Shown here: piece by piece, positions 34,979-46,239 of the stretch
How the letters are laid out: every line of letters begins with the position of its first letter
How positions within the stretch are numbered: position 1 is the stretch's first letter
From: Phytoseiulus persimilis
Lineage: Eukaryota; Arthropoda; Arachnida; Mesostigmata; Phytoseiidae
NCBI GenBank assembly: GCA_037576195.1
Contig: CM075102.1
Span: forward strand, 31,554,745 to 31,618,744
Direction of reading: 5' to 3'
DNA: 64,000 nucleotides
The notes under the pieces: model-generated
What the model saw: the letters and a program-made list of their open reading frames with translations, nothing else
What the model was told of the DNA's origin: nothing
Database searches by the model: none
Made by a program: the position numbers and the translations under genes

Positions 34979-37900
34979 CGTATTTTTCGCGGCGAGGAGG
35001 TTGCGCACGCGTAGCAGTTGCCAGAACATTTCTTTCTAACCAAGCCGGCCTTGACATTGGTCCGGGCGGTCCGAGCCGTTTCAGTCCGTGAGGGCTCCGA
35101 CGAGTTTGAGCTCCGGCGGTTTCGGCCGAATGAAACTCAGTCGCTCTCTCCTGAGGCAGCGGATGCAGCCCGGGGCTCTCAGGACCAGCGCTGAGTGAGG
35201 CCCGGAAGGAATCCATCCGAAACTGTATGAGTCACTCCAGACTCGGTGACCATCGTTTCGTCTTGGGAATCTTCGGAAGACTTCGTCAGGGATCGAGATT
35301 GAGAAGATCAGCTCAGAAAAGCTCCGTTTTCTGTTTGGCTGTGACGTCCTTGGACTGATTCCCGTCCTGTGGCCAACGGAGACCCGCCCAGTCGAGATCT
35401 GGCACCGATAGTTGTCTCGAGTGCCACTGGAGCATTCCGTAATGCGTCAACTGACTGGATGTCCGATATTGATAGTGATGGATCCGGGAACAATATCCAG
35501 AGAATGAGAACTCCCAGAACAGCGAACATGTCGATCGAAATCCAGACAAAATCTGAGCGGAGCCATTCTACCCCGTCGGGAAAGGTGCATCCTGGAGGCA
35601 CGTATGATTCCAAGATACGTCTTTTGGCGGAACTGTCTCAGATTTTCGATGGAACTTATTGGTTCCGCTGTCAACCGTCCCTTCCGCCCCGCTCGGAGCT
35701 ACGCTCCTCTTTGGACGTGGAGCCGGTTAGCGCCGGATCCGGTCGTTCTCGAAAAATTCGTTCCAAAACGTGAGCCCAGCACCCTGCGTGTCCGGAGCGT
35801 GAGTCCCTACTCTGCCTCAACGGAGCCAGGAGATCCGCATCGAGGCTGATGACATGCTCATCCGTAACGGAGGCTGCTCGCGAATGTGAAACTTGCGTCT
35901 TTGAGTATTTTATTCGCCCTGAGAAACACATTCGATCTCCCAAATCGAAATGAAAACATATTGACGCACCAACACCACGTTTCTTGACTGAGTGGGGGAG
36001 GGCGGGCGGACGGGAGCAGAGCTCTGAAGTCGGCCAGCCCAGTCCCCACCGAGTTCAAAGCTCCCGATCAACTGTTTAAATTTGAAGAAAAGAGGACTGT
36101 TTATGCGAGTTTATTCTTCTCCTTTTGCTAGGTTCCCCTCCGTTTCATCCTGCCGCCTTTCTCCTGAAAAGGAGCACAGTCCGCGACTGCCGCAGGGTGC
36201 TCCGAGGGTTTTATTCCTTTTTCTCTCTTCGGAACAGCAGAAAGGGGCAACTCAGCGACACTCGAATGCGATCTCCACACGAAGAATGGCAAACCCCCTG
36301 CGCAAGCGACCGCCTTTCTTCTCCCACCTGCTAGCGCTACTAGATGTCGACAGCCACATGGCCGTTCCCCTGTCTTTTTGTCTGTCTGACAGCGCTGTCT
36401 GCAATGTCTTCCGACAGAACTGCTGTGTTTAGGAGTGACTTCCGTCGCGCACATGGTGGCATCCGGTCTGCATCATTAGAGGAATAGTATCCTGCGACTC
36501 CGAAGAGCCCGACTTCCAGGCTGGCTGTTTGCGGGTCCCGCTTTCGGCCTGTACATCGTGAAAGCGCGACGCGCGCGGTCCCAAGCAAAAGCTTCTCGGA
36601 ATCACTGCAGACTTCCGACAGCGATCGCGACGCCGCGCGGAACATCGATGCGGGGAAGTCTTCAGGAACCAACAAAGGACTCGGCTCTCACGCCTTTGGA
36701 CGTCGAACGCCGTTTCACTCCTCACAGAGAAAACAACCTGTATCCGGGTACACACCGCTGCGTTACTCTTCTGTCTCTCCGAACGAATTCTTCTTTATGG
36801 CATGCAAAAGGCTGGATCGCCCTTCGCTCGACAACCGGCCGTGCCTCCTCACGTCCGAGTGGCTACTAGACCCTCGCGTTGAGCGAGAAATTCCGCAAAA
36901 GCTGTCCTGAACTATATTCATTCATCTCTCCGACAGGGAATGCCCTGATCCGTCACATCTCGCTCATCTCTGACTCACTTCTAGCAAAATCGTTCTTGTC
37001 TCCGAACTTCTCAGACTCTCGACGCGCATCAGCAATTCGGTTCTGGATCCGCCGTCCAGATCGATCAGTTTTTTGAAAGCGTCCGAGGTTTGAGGAAGTC
37101 TCGGAGCTCCCCGATCAGATTCTCAGGAACCATCGAGCCGGCATCTCGACAGCACAAAACGAGTTTCCAGTGGAAAAAAATCCAGAACCGAGACTCGAAA
37201 CCACACATTCCAAGAACATCGACCGACTCATGAGTGTTCGTCGATGTCATCAGCAAGTCGAAGCAAGCACGGTTTCGCACGAATATTATGGGGTGTCTTT
37301 CGAGACCAGAACGCGCTGCAGCTCGAAAGCGAATTCGATAGAAGAGTTGGTATTTTGCGGCGGCGGCGGGAATTCGATTTCCAGTGGGTGCAGAAAGCAT
37401 TTTCTTTCGTTCTTCTTGTTCTTGAGAAGTGCTGCAAAACGCGATTACGCCGCTCGTGGCTTCGTATCTGCTAAGGGCTCTCCTTGACAGAGCGATCTAG
37501 GCGACTGTCCGAAGACCAGAAATTCGTCCGTTGTTTCGTTTACGTAAAATAGTCCGGAAACGAACGGAAAAACCTGGGCGAAAAGCCCGATTTGAACCAG
37601 CAGTTTTTTGCACCGCAATCGTGTCGGGTTGCCGCTGCTGCGGTCGTCATTTGATCAGCGCCGCCGCAGCCGCCGCAATGAGCAACCGTGAAGCAAACCG
37701 CCACGGACGCAGATTCGAGGGCGGCGAAGCTGCTGCTTACGAGCGCAGTTTCTGAACACTGAAGTTCAGAAGTTTTTCTTGGTCGAAATTACACTGAGCG
37801 AGTAAATTGGCGTATTTCAAAGTAGCGACACCGATGCGTATGAGAGCGCCGGAAAAAAACTCTCGACGATGGTTGTCGAGGGTGTGAGCTTCATTCAGAG

Positions 37901-39660
37901 AGACAACTTCAGTGGATGGGAAGGAAAATATCAGGGGGAGGATGTTTTGAAGAGCCGCGACAGTAAAGAGCACAGAGAGTGAAATTCCAGCGCGAACGTA
38001 ACAATGGGCCGAACACTGGGCGCCAAGAAAAATGACTCAGCGATCCATTTCCAGGTTGGGTCGGATGCTTCTGCGTCTTCTCAAGTTGTTGGGAACGATT
38101 ACCGAGCGAAAGTAGTCTTGAACTGGGGTACGCGAGAGGGCAGAGCGATTTTTCTGAAGCAAACCCTCAACTAGCGACAGTGGCTCCCAGATACGAACCG
38201 AAAAACGGACTCATGGCACTGTCCCAACCAGAAGACAGGGTTGCCCGAAGGTCGTCCGACTTCGTCTTGTTAACCACTTGAGGTAACCAACGGCATTCAC
38301 CGGCCGCGCTTACGTTACTGCGCCGGCCCATCTCACGTCACCATGGACCGTTTTTTGGTTCGAAGCCAGTGACTGCCAAGCGGAGGTGGGTCCCTGCCGG
38401 CGCTTGTTCGTTAGACGCTGTAACCATGTTCTGCACTGTCTCTCAAAAAGCGGATTAACGTGACAAGGGTTCAGAGGTTCGTGGGCAAGGGCAAAAAACT
38501 GCCGACTGCTACAAGATTGGTTTATGGAATCGAGACGACGGATACAATGAGGAGACAGCGGGAATGAAACTCGGAGTGTTTCCTCATTTCGCGCACAGTT
38601 TCAAGTATACAGTTTCTGAATCCGTCAGCCTGCGCGACACCAGCTCTCGATAACGCGGGAGTAGTTGAGGAGTATTATCGGGGAAACGCCTCCGAAATCG
38701 TTCCTCCCTCGAGCCTTGGAGGCAAAGTAGAGCCCGGACACGGTCTTTCGATTCTGCCGTGGCCGCCGAGCGAGCACCAGCTAACCAGCAAGCCATATTT
38801 CACTCGATTTATCGGAGAAAGCCATCTCGTAGCGGAAAGTTTATTGGCCAATAAAGGCTACGTTCGTAGACACTGTTTGTCACTGGGCCGACTTGGGTCA
38901 CGACACTTTCGCCTCGACGATTTGCCAACGCACCAGCCGTACACCTGCTTGCCACCTGCGTCACTTTGTGACGGAAGCCGAGATGAATGCAGCTGCGGCG
39001 CAGGACGTGCGCTTCGATCGCGGGAAGAACGCGGGGCGAAAAGTGTACTTCCGGATGAGGTTCTCCGATCCTACGGAAGTGATAGTATCTGGTGCGTTGG
39101 GACTCTTTCTGGAGCTTTCTTTTCCCTCGGCGGCTGATCCCGGCAGAGAATGATCGCTGTTTGCTCAGTGACTCCTGTGTGAGCTACAACACACGAAGAC
39201 GACGAGGAAGCGAGTGCTAACGTTCTCCTCGCAACAGGTGGATATCTAATCGACAGCATCGCAAAGCCGACCCAGGGTTCCACTGTGATCGCAGGAGTCG
39301 GATTGATTCGGGCCGATATGATGTTTGGATCGTTCCGAGAATCACGAACAGCATCGCCCGTTTTCCAAATTCAAGCCTGTCGCATCTGACATAGACAACC
39401 ATTTGGGCGCATCAGCTGTCAGATGTTTGGGTGACCGAGCAAAACTTCTGCTTCGTTCGAAGGCAAAGTTTCGAGGGGGATTCGCGAGAGCCCTCATCGC
39501 CATGAGGTCCGAGAGCGTTTCCCGTGTGGTCTCATCGGTCGAATGAAACGATAGAGCTAGTTAGCGCTCGTTTTCGTCCCCAGCTCTCGTCATGGCGACT
39601 TTCCAAATCGGTTCCGACAACCAGTCTCAGCTGTCCGGCCGCCCGGCTGTCCCTCTCCTG
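34979..39660. other. 4.7 kb divergent intergenic region between cuticle-type genes 1 and 2
   Basis: The two paralogues are transcribed outward from this interval, so it is the natural place for shared regulatory elements. I see no supported gene. A frame at about 38980-39150 plus and an Ala-rich stretch at about 37650 are too weak to call. No long repeats were noticed. Confidence 0.5.
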
Positions 39661-39667
39661 CTCGAAG

Positions 39668-39674
39668 TATAAAT
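39668..39674 (+). promoter_or_regulatory. TATA box of cuticle-type gene 2
   Basis: TATAAAT lies 55 bases upstream of the ATG at 39723, closely matching the TATA-to-ATG spacing of gene 1 (about 60-65 bases). Confidence 0.75.
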
Positions 39675-39722
39675 GGTCGAAAACGTAACGGCGAACGTAT
39701 CACCGAAGCAACAGCTCAAATC

Positions 39723-40189
39723 ATGAACTCCTTCGTGAGTATCGGAATATCTAAGCCCGGCTGATCTGATCGTCTGGTGCCTGAAGACCAAAGATCCGTG
39801 AGTCAAGAGAGCGTCTCCGTTCTCTCCAATTTCCGATATTTCAGGCTCTCATCGCTTTCGTCGGCCTCGTCGCTGCTGCCTCCGCCAGCCACCTCGGTCT
39901 TGAACTCGGCTACGGACATGGCTACGGACATGGCTACGGTCACGGATACGGTCACGAAGTTGCTCACGTTGCCGCCCCCGTTGTTGCCTCCGTCGTCGCT
40001 CCCGTCGCGGTCCACCACGGATATGCTCAGTCGCACTCTTACTCGTCCAAGATCAACCACGGTGCCGTTGTCGGAAAGGCTGTCGCCCCCGTTGTCGTCG
40101 CCGCTGCACCCGTCGCCGCCTACGGAATCGGACACGGTCTTGGTCTCGGACTCCACGGAGGCTACGGATACGGACACAAACTGTGGTAA
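39723..40189 (+). CDS. Gly/Tyr/His-rich secreted cuticle-type protein, gene 2
   Basis: Two exons. Exon 1 (39723-39734) encodes MNSF and stops at GTGAGT. A 110 bp intron ends ATTTCAG, and exon 2 (39845-40189) runs to TAA. The product is 118 residues. The signal peptide (ALIAFVGLVAAASAS) is followed by HLGLELGYGHG, a short Gly-Tyr-Gly-His array (12-bp units), a Val/Ala/Pro block, [20 protein letters not shown], and a tail ending [10 protein letters not shown]. The C-terminal half is almost identical to gene 1, with divergence mainly in the repeat array. The family is arthropod structural cuticle-like; function is inferred from composition. TATA box and AATAAA frame a compact transcription unit. 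Confidence 0.9.
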
Positions 40190-40228
40190 TTCGACTTACA
40201 TCGACCATCTGGAACGGAACAGCTGCAT

Positions 40229-40234
40229 AATAAA
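40229..40234 (+). terminator. poly(A) signal of cuticle-type gene 2
   Basis: AATAAA 40 bases after the TAA stop, the same spacing as in gene 1. Confidence 0.85.
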
Positions 40235-41503
40235 ATGTGTATAGTCGAGTCGCGACGTTCTTATTTGCTCCTTGGCTCCGAGCAGAAGACGATGCGGACA
40301 CACACGGAAACCGAGACTATCGTTTGTGTTGTCAATTGAGTCGGGCATCACTGAGGCCGACTATGGGACATCTTCGCCGATTTGGTAGATTTGATCCCCG
40401 GAAAGGGATTCTCCGACTCGGATCGATATCCGATGCAGAGCAAGCTCGTCGCGCCGAAAACGAGTCTCGTTATAGTGAGCGGCTGAGTGAAGTCGTTGCT
40501 TCTTGCGTATTGATTATTGAATCGACAGTTATGTTCGCGTGAGCTCCTATCTCTTCCCCGCTTGTTTAAGCCGCGAGTATCGGCAGAGCCACGGACGTCT
40601 CCACTGCTGCAGGAAAACTGCGAGAAGAGGGGTGTGGTTTGAATCGCTGATCGCCGTCGGGACATGACAAGCAGAATGACAGGGCCTCCACTGAATGAAA
40701 TTTCAGAACAGTGGGAAGAGGGACAAGTCGCTGAGGCTCGTGTCAGTTAGTTGGAGTTCCGACAATCTGCGGACAGCGCCATCGTCCTAATGACAGTCGC
40801 TTTTTGGCGCTACTGGCGTACGAATAGGTCCGCTGATACATTGCGGGTCGGGTCTGGTTCCTGATCTCCCCAGCGAACCCCGTTTCATCAACTCCCGGGT
40901 TGGCCTGGGGGCCACGCGAGGGATTCCGCCTGAACTCTGAGGGTTGCTGGGCGGTCGCGTCGGGCCAGTCAGACTCTGGCTTCGGGACGTCTTCTGCAAG
41001 ACGAGACAGGTTGACGGAATCGAGACTTTCGATTATATTCGTTCAGACTCTACGAGCCGCGGCAAGCTCGAGAGCCAGGTGGCCGAGTTCACAGGGCGAA
41101 CCGTGCTTCTGCTGAGCCCGATAAGTTTCCCTCTACCAGCCATACGTGGCTTGAAGGATATAAACTGGGCTCTTGATAACAAACGGCCATCACAGAACCT
41201 ATTCCCTGACCAAGTTGAGATCCCAGCAGATATCCTGCGAGTCCGATGTTTTTTTCCGCTCCACTTTCCGCTAGCTGAGAGTGAACAATGGAATAATTGA
41301 ATCAGCTACACATGAGCAGAAAGTGCAGGCCGGGAGTGATCACGCTTTTGCATTGCATTATATTGATGATGGAGGGCTCAGACCGTCCCTCGGTTCAATC
41401 ATTTATCACGACAGCAAGCTCGTTGGATCGCTCCGCATCTAATCGACGCAGCAATCTCATGCAAATCTTTCTTGCCTACATTTGACCGCCATCGTTCTGC
41501 CTA

Positions 41504-41773
41504 ATGCTATTGACTCACGACTCGAGATGGACTCGATGGCTCGCAATTAGTGTTTGGTTCCTGAACACACGCGTAGGCGCCCTCGAAGTGGATCCCATCG
41601 TGAACCTTTTCCCGAGTCCGATTGAATTGAGCGAGAGCTCTGAACGGAGCGTGGCGACGCCGGCGATTCCTGAAGAGAGTGCATTCACTCGACGGACTCC
41701 CCGTATGGAGTCGATGATTTTGTTCGAACGTAAGCCAGCCGACGCCAACAACGGAACACAGCGACCCACTTGA
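41504..41773 (+). CDS. candidate 89-residue ORF with a weak signal-like N-terminus
   Basis: An ATG-started frame ends at TGA. The N-terminus (RWLAISVWFLNTRVGALEVD) could be a poor signal peptide, followed by a polar Ser/Glu/Pro-rich chain. I recognise no family, poly(A) signal or TATA box. The antisense frame is equally open, so this may be chance. Confidence 0.22.
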   Translation: MLLTHDSRWTRWLAISVWFLNTRVGALEVDPIVNLFPSPIELSESSERSVATPAIPEESAFTRRTPRMESMILFERKPADANNGTQRPT

Positions 41774-41801
41774 GCTAACGCGCAGAGTCAGGAACCGACC
41801 G

Positions 41802-41880
41802 GTTCCTGGGATCCTTTCCGGGTCATCCTTCCATCCGTTCCTGGGATCCTTTCCGGGTTATCCTCCCATCCGTTCCTGGT
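41802..41880. repeat. 35-bp tandem repeat, 2.25 copies
   Basis: A unit beginning GTTCCTGGGATCCTTTCCGG repeats at 41802, 41837 and 41872 (partial). The first two copies differ at two positions by eye. It lies in unannotated DNA just after the weak ORF at 41504-41773. Confidence 0.9.
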
Positions 41881-43375
41881 CGTCTCAAGCCGAGCTTTCT
41901 CGTGAGCCCAGTCGAATATGAAAGTCTCTCTCGGAGTCCGGTTGGTCCGATCCCTGTCGCCGCAGCTGTTCTCGTTCGGACCGAGGAAGTCCGCCCCCAC
42001 CTCTATCCTGGGCCATTAGGCGAGGAACCATTATCGGAGAAACTGCTTCCCCTGTTGTTTCTCCTGCACCGGTCGGAGCTCCGGCTTCCGAGCGTTCGGC
42101 AACGGCAATAGACAGTCCGGAGCCCCCGCCTTCCTCGCCCGTAGCATCTGGACGCAACTGGAAGTTGAGAGGCAGAGAAGAATAGTTGGGGACGTCGGCG
42201 ATTCCGGACGACTGCGAGGGGACTAAGGGACAGGGTGCGGTCATCGAGGGTCTATTCGAGGATCTCCGAGCTGGAGTCTCCGCCTTGGAATCCAAGGGCC
42301 CGAGCATTCACACGGGTTAGTCAGAACCACCGTTGTCATGACTACGAACACCGATGCATGATGCGACGAGTCGGCTCCCCTGAGGAACGATTCTGAGGAC
42401 TCGCATCTGAACCAATGTTTTGAGGTCGTTGTGAGTTCCGTGCTCCGTTTTTGGGTTCGCAGTGAATCCTCATGATAACGACTTTGAACTCGGAGAGCAA
42501 TGCGCAGGAGGAGCGAAATCCGGGAAAAATGGTTTGCGAGCTCGGGGCGTCGTCTCGACTTGAGGCGTCCGTCGGTTGGACAGGGAAGGCAAGCTACGTG
42601 CCACGCCGGCCGCTGATATCGGGACAGATGGGAAACCAATGCGTGGGAGCGTTCCTGAACCTAGATTTTGGCATCGTTCCATCGGAGCTTTTCCTCCCGG
42701 AGGCGAGCTATAGTGATGGCTCGAGTAGCGGCAGTATACAAGTAACCGCATTATCTTGATCTAGCTCTCAGAGAGTTCTGATGGATGTCCCCGGGGGCTC
42801 CGTCCACCACGAGCAGCACCGGTTGCCCGAACCACGCTATGATTTTGCTCGGAACGAAACCCGACCCGTTTCGGCTCACCAAATGAGCAAAAAGAAGTAT
42901 GCCCACCTGCCTCCCGTGTCTGGTCCTTCGAAGGTCGCCAGACTGACAATTTAAGCCCGCAGAGGCGCTCCCACACTCCGTCCTCATCGAGGGCCTCTTG
43001 ATCGATCCATCGCTAGATCGATGACCTTATCGATCCGCGAACTCCATAGATGGAAAATCTAACAGCGGGACATCATGTGAGGCTTCACCCCAGGCTTCTT
43101 CCCGGCACGGTCGTTCCTCGGAAGTACAGGAACCAGGACACCTCAGACATTGCGCTTCAGAAAGGAACTGCCAGCCGTTCACCTCAGAGGAAACTGCGAA
43201 GAGGGCCCTAATCCCGAGCCGAGTAAGAATACCATGAGCTCCACAAGTTCTCAAGAATTCCGCAGTCAACGATGCGCGCGCGTCGCACTGTGCTACAGCT
43301 CCCTGGTTATTGCGGATTTTCGAATCGAGGACAAATCCTAGGTGTCCGAGAGTTCCCGTGCTCGTAACAAATTCT

Positions 43376-43388
43376 CCCCCCCCCCCCC
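43376..43388 (+). repeat. poly-C run, 13 C
   Basis: Homopolymer tract, followed by TTCTCCCTCCC, giving a longer polypyrimidine stretch. Confidence 0.9.
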
Positions 43389-44211
43389 TTCTCCCTCCCG
43401 CGTGAGCAGAAATCCGCGTTCGACTTGATCGATGGCTCTCGTTAGCATCCGACTGAACCATCAGATGGAAAACGAATACTTCGAAAATCAAGATTCGGCG
43501 GATCAACGCTTGACGAAGTATAGGATGTTTACATGAGGCGGCGGTTTTGCATGCGACTTTCAATATCGGAGTCACGCAACGACCTGGCAACGAGCTGGGT
43601 GGAGCTGACGGGCTCGGGGTTCTGAGAGAACGCCGCGGTCCTGGGAGTTCCGAAGTTCCCGGTCGAAAAACTGAGATAAATAGACAGGAAATGGACATGA
43701 GCTTCAGAGAAAGTCTGATGAGCTAGAGGCGAAAGTTTGACGAGAGATTGTGTCTGGGAGCCGCGAACGCACCGCGCCGAGCACGCGACGGAACTTTCGC
43801 TCCGTTTCACAGCGGAAAGGACAAGTCCATGAGTTTTGTAACGCACCGGGAGAAAAGCGCCGAAGACTATCGGAGGCAAGCTGGAAACAAGGAACTGCTG
43901 ATACAACGAAGCCGACCGAGCTCAGGGTCGGAGTCGATCGGGAGCCAAGCTTTGTGGAGGGATACCCCGGCGTGAGTGGAGGAAAGTTTCTCCGCGCGTG
44001 AGACATCTGTACCATGAAGCTTCAAGCGCTCCCGGCAACAAGCGTCCAATACAGCGGTTGATGATCATCATGGCCTCGAGCGACGTACACGAATGATCTC
44101 TGTTTTGCGGGGCTCCGATGTCACCAAGAAACAAAAGCCCACTTCTCCCCACCGTTGGGCATTCATATTAGACCGGAGACAACGTTTTCGCGGTCTTCCG
44201 GACCGCTGCGA

Positions 44212-44223
44212 GGGGGGGGGGGG
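44212..44223 (+). repeat. poly-G run, 12 G
   Basis: Homopolymer tract in unannotated DNA. Confidence 0.9.
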
Positions 44224-45801
44224 TAACTCAGAGAGTGAGGAATCGCTCGGATTCCGTCGCCCCCGGCGCGAGACAATCGTTATTCCAAAGAATCGTGGGA
44301 GAACGTCTCGGATTCGGTCCGAGAAAAACAGTGTCGAGGAAGATCGTCATCCGCGTCATGACAGCCGAGGCCACCGATAGCGAACGCACAACTCATGTCG
44401 AGCAAGAGCCGACAACGTGCGTTAATTGGATGCTCTCGATTTGATAAGCGAGCGCGGTATTTCCAACTCCGTGCCCGCGGGGGGCTTTGGCGTGGAGACT
44501 CGGGTCCCGGGTTTCAATTTCTTGATATCGTCGCTTTTGATTAGAGAGCAACGTGCGCACGTTCCTCATTTAGAATCAACGATGATCAAAGCGCAATCAG
44601 GGAGATTTATGGATGTCAGCGGCCGCGCTCAGGAAGCCTGTTCATCCGTTTAGTAGTAGAACCGCCGATACTCTAGAGGGAAGTCGATGGAATCATCGAG
44701 CTTCCGACTAATGAGACTGTGAAGCCGTCGAAGCGCTGCTGGTTCGGCCTAACGGACTTCCGTTACTCCTGAGGAACAATGGGAGCCGGTGGACTCTTCT
44801 GGGGGGAAAGTTTATCCAACGCGGAATTTCACGGAAGCTCTCACTCCTCTTGGCAACGGTAATCTCAGGTTTCCCCGGTACCCTTCCCAGAGCGAGTCGT
44901 TCGCTACGAGGACCCGGGCGGCGTTCTGATCCGGAACACGTTCCCGATCCAGAGACCGGAGTCAGGTCGCCCAGCCTCCGGTTCTCAGGGCGGTCGTCGG
45001 TGTTGATGTAGCAGCCCAAACGAACGTATTCTCTGGAACGGAGCAATCCTCCCTAACCTGCATTGCGAGCTTCCCAGGCTTACCCGAATCCGCTAGATGA
45101 GCAATCCTGGGCTCTCGTACCACTCGAACTCACAGACTAGCTAATCTCTGAGATTCTCAATCAAACTATAACTCACAATCACCCGTCTCTGGCTCACAAT
45201 CACGTCTGATGCACGCAGTACATGCTGCTCGCGACACACGTACCGTGCTGGGCAAACTCGCGTGCTAACCCTCCTCCGTGGGGAGGAAAGGACGCTGCCA
45301 ACGCCACCTGGGCCGCCATGCTGGAAGCTCCCCCCAAACATGACCCGCTCCTTCCCCCTCAGCTGGGAGTCGAGCTCAGCGTTGTTCGGTCGAACGTCGG
45401 CTGTTCCAAGGAACAGAGCAAAACGAATTCTTGCTTCCCGGCAGCAACGAGTCCCGGAACATTCCGAAGAAACGTTCAAAACGAACGGGCTCCCGCATTG
45501 GAGGAGACCAGCTCGGAGTTGATGGCGGGTTCGAACCACGGGAGTTAGATCCAGTCCATCCAAAGGAGCTTATTTCATTGCTCTCTGGCTCTTTAGGCAA
45601 TTTCCGATGAGCGCGTAATTGCTGTTGGCTGGGAGACATCATTCAGGGCGGGAACGCGTCGGGTTCCCTCGAAAGCGGTAACCAGGCGTTGCCGAAGAAA
45701 ACTGGGAAGCGCGGACGAAAAATCTTGTGCTGCAATTGTTCTGCGCAACGGCTCTATCTCAAGAGCACTCGCTCAGGAGAAAAGCTGTGCGAGGACGTTT
45801 C

Positions 45802-46230
45802 CCATAAAAAGAATGAGGAAACTTGAGAGGCAATCTCAATCGATCCACATCGGAGTTTGCAACATGAACTCCGAGAGAAACTCGTCTGGGAGTGGCTGAA
45901 CTAGATTGGTGCTTCCTGGGGAGCTTCCAGCTCGTCATACCTGACTTCGCCCCGGTGATTTTCGGATCGCTCGATTCCAGCTGGTCGTGTTCACCGCTCT
46001 CGCCGCCACCGCCTCAGCTTCTTGATTGGGTCTCGCAGGTTGCGGGCTCGGTTTTCGCAGGTTCAATCGTCGCTGAGCCCACCGTCGATTCTGGAAATAT
46101 CCAGGTTGCTCCGGTCGCCGTGCCCCTCTTCCCGTGGGTCGCCCTCCCTGCTACCGCCGTCTCTGTCGCTCTTATCGTCTCGGACAGGGACCCTGTCTTG
46201 GACACGCGGTCAGCATCGGGAAGGTTTGGT
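45802..46230 (+). pseudogene. decayed third copy of the cuticle-type gene
   Basis: The layout copies genes 1 and 2. A TATA-like CATAAAAA is at about 45802, then ATGAACTCC at 45864 about 60 bases on (gene 2 starts ATGAACTCCTTC). About 110 bases later comes a TTCCAG acceptor at 45980, as in gene 2. The next codons read LVVFTALAATASAS, a signal peptide like those of the paralogues. Then comes TGA exactly where both paralogues have His, followed by LGL, which both retain. Downstream, a shifted frame contains VAPVAV, matching their Val/Ala/Pro block. The first-exon donor is missing, since GAGAGA replaces the GT. Stop, lost donor and frame shift together point to a pseudogene. An unrelated Ala-rich sequence remains possible. 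Confidence 0.5.
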
Positions 46231-46239
46231 AAATTGGGT

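Larger units (their letters stand above)
40235..45790. other. no securely supported gene (about 5.6 kb)
   Basis: It contains the weak ORF at 41504-41773, a 35-bp minisatellite at 41802-41880, a C run at 43376-43388 and a G run at 44212-44223. Long frames at 43027-43698 minus (223 codons) and 45141-45563 minus (140 codons) have no recognisable content. A minus-strand frame at 44708-45046 (112 codons) looks protein-like (LGCYINTDDRPENRRLGDL) but could not be assigned or spliced. Confidence 0.45.

Noticed and set aside
45520..45550. GGGTTCGAACC resembling a tRNA T-loop
   Set aside because: Arms do not pair as a 5-bp T stem and no cloverleaf fits upstream.
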